From assembly GCF_000732615.1 (NCBI RefSeq), contig NZ_JPGL01000033.1, positions 1-64,000 of the forward strand: 64,000 nucleotides of DNA, given 5' to 3'. The stretch is from Burkholderia paludis. GTDB lineage: Bacteria; Pseudomonadota; Gammaproteobacteria; Burkholderiales; Burkholderiaceae. The notes beneath the pieces were generated by a model, which was not told the DNA's origin, ran no database searches, and saw nothing but the letters and a program-made list of their open reading frames with translations. This document shows, in pieces, positions 63,328 to 64,000 of the stretch (positions within the stretch are counted from its first letter, which is position 1; each line of letters begins with the position of its first letter). Both the position numbers and the translations under genes were made by a program.

Positions 63328-64000
63328 TTAAGTCTGCTTGCGCTTCGCCGGCGGGCTGGATGCAGGTTTCGAAGGCGGCTGCGGCGCGGCCTTCGCGGCG
63401 CTTTTTGTCGCCGGCTTCGGCACCGCCTTTGCGGCTTGCTTCGCAACCGGCTTTGCGCTCGACGCCATTTTCGCCGATGGCTTAGGCGCAGCCTTCGCAG
63501 CCCGCTTCGTCATCGGTTTTGCTTCCGGCGCCCGCGCAGGTTTCGATGGTGGCTTCGACACGGCCTTCGCGGCTTGCTTCGTTGCCGATTTCACGTCCGG
63601 CGCCCCTTCGGGTTCCGACAGCGGCTTCGCCACCGCCTTTGTCGCCCGTTTCGTCACCGGTTTCACTTCCGGCGCCAGTGCCAGTTTCGACAGTGGCTTC
63701 GGCACGACCTTAGCGGCTCGCTTCGTCGCCGGTTTCACGTCCGGCACTCGCGCAGATTCCGACAGCGGCTTCGGCGCAGCCTTCGCAGCCCGCTTCGTCG
63801 CCGGTTTCGCATCCAGCGCCCGTGCAGGTTCCGACAGCGGCTTCGCCACCGCCTTCGTCGCCAGTTTTGCTTCCGGCACCAGCGCAGGTTTCGACGGTGG
63901 CTTCGACACGGCCTTCGCAGCCCGCTTCGTCACCGGCTTCACGTCCGGCGCCGTTTTCCGCGCCTTGCGCTTCGGCGGCCCGGCCAGCAGCGCCGCACGA
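63328..64000 (-). CDS. Lys/Ala/Pro-rich repeat protein, AlgP/histone-H1-like (N-terminus beyond the window)
   Basis: The frame is open to the right edge, giving about 223 residues of a C-terminal region. Roughly eight repeats of about 24 residues with the core KPxTKRAAKAVxKPxSxPA are visible, a strongly basic, disordered composition as in AlgP and bacterial H1-like DNA-binding proteins. One repeat is four residues shorter. The protein ends PAKRKQT. A GTG at 63942 could be called as a start, but upstream codons (RAALLAGPPKRKARKTAPD) continue the same composition. Likely nucleoid- or nucleic-acid-associated. Confidence 0.75.
   Translation of the reverse strand, partial: RAALLAGPPKRKARKTAPDVKPVTKRAAKAVSKPPSKPALVPEAKLATKAVAKPLSEPARALDAKPATKRAAKAAPKPLSESARVPDVKPATKRAAKVVPKPLSKLALAPEVKPVTKRATKAVAKPLSEPEGAPDVKSATKQAAKAVSKPPSKPARAPEAKPMTKRAAKAAPKPSAKMASSAKPVAKQAAKAVPKPATKSAAKAAPQPPSKPASSPPAKRKQT

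Overview
The window is GC-rich chromosomal DNA with the gene content and codon bias of Burkholderia (Betaproteobacteria). It carries an mhp phenylpropanoid-degradation operon, an OrbS/PvdS-type sigma factor, FhuF- and PvdE-like siderophore genes, NnrU, TSUP and a Lys/Pro/Ala-rich repeat protein. The species cannot be fixed from the sequence alone.

Layout. (1) 1-8315: mhp pathway for 3-(3-hydroxyphenyl)propionate on the minus strand in the order mhpA-B-D-F-E-T-C (mhpC runs off the left edge), with a divergent IclR-type activator mhpR on plus. A perfect 8-bp-arm palindrome sits near -56 of a candidate mhpA promoter. (2) 8329-10673: a scar region with a chimeric IS3/IS30 transposase remnant, an iron-dependent alcohol dehydrogenase and about 450 bp without a recognisable gene. 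(3) 10674-52441: a complete NRPS siderophore locus of about 42 kb. Minus strand, in transcription order: free-standing A-T starter; C-A-T-E-C-A-T; TonB receptor; ABC ATPase; FhuB-like fused permease; FhuF-like ferric reductase with a His/Asp tail; lipoprotein binding protein; C-A-T-C-A-T-E; C-A-T-E-C-A-T-TE; ornithine N-monooxygenase; IucB-type acyltransferase; type II thioesterase; SyrP/TauD-like hydroxylase; ECF sigma; MbtH. Divergent on plus: PvdE-like exporter and a degenerate phosphopantetheinyl-transferase-like protein. (4) 52727-59738: ECF sigma, RskA-like anti-sigma, DUF1295, CFA-like methyltransferase, FAD oxidoreductase, DUF1365 and a second CFA-like methyltransferase, mostly joined by 4-nt ATGA overlaps; a stress-controlled membrane-lipid modification operon. 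(5) 59960-64000: TSUP permease, APC amino-acid permease, NnrU, and the C-terminal part of a Lys/Pro/Ala-rich repeat protein.

The siderophore locus has seven adenylation domains. Specificity residues read by eye give: starter DGEATGGIT (acidic position 239, basic or hydroxyornithine-like substrate), Asp (DLTKVGHVG) with epimerase, Gly (DILQFGLVW), Thr (DFWNIGMVH), a basic residue (DAEDTGTIS) with epimerase, Asp (DLTKVGHVG) with epimerase, Gly (DILQLGLVW) and TE. With an ornithine hydroxylase, an N-acyltransferase and a trans-acting aspartyl hydroxylase, the predicted product is a heptapeptide mixing hydroxamate and beta-hydroxyaspartate iron ligands: (acyl-OH-Orn)-D-(OH)Asp-Gly-Thr-D-basic-D-(OH)Asp-Gly. 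This fits neither ornibactin nor malleobactin (four-residue products) and may be an undescribed siderophore. Iron control is supported by Fur-like boxes before the thioesterase-hydroxylase-sigma-MbtH unit and before the receptor.
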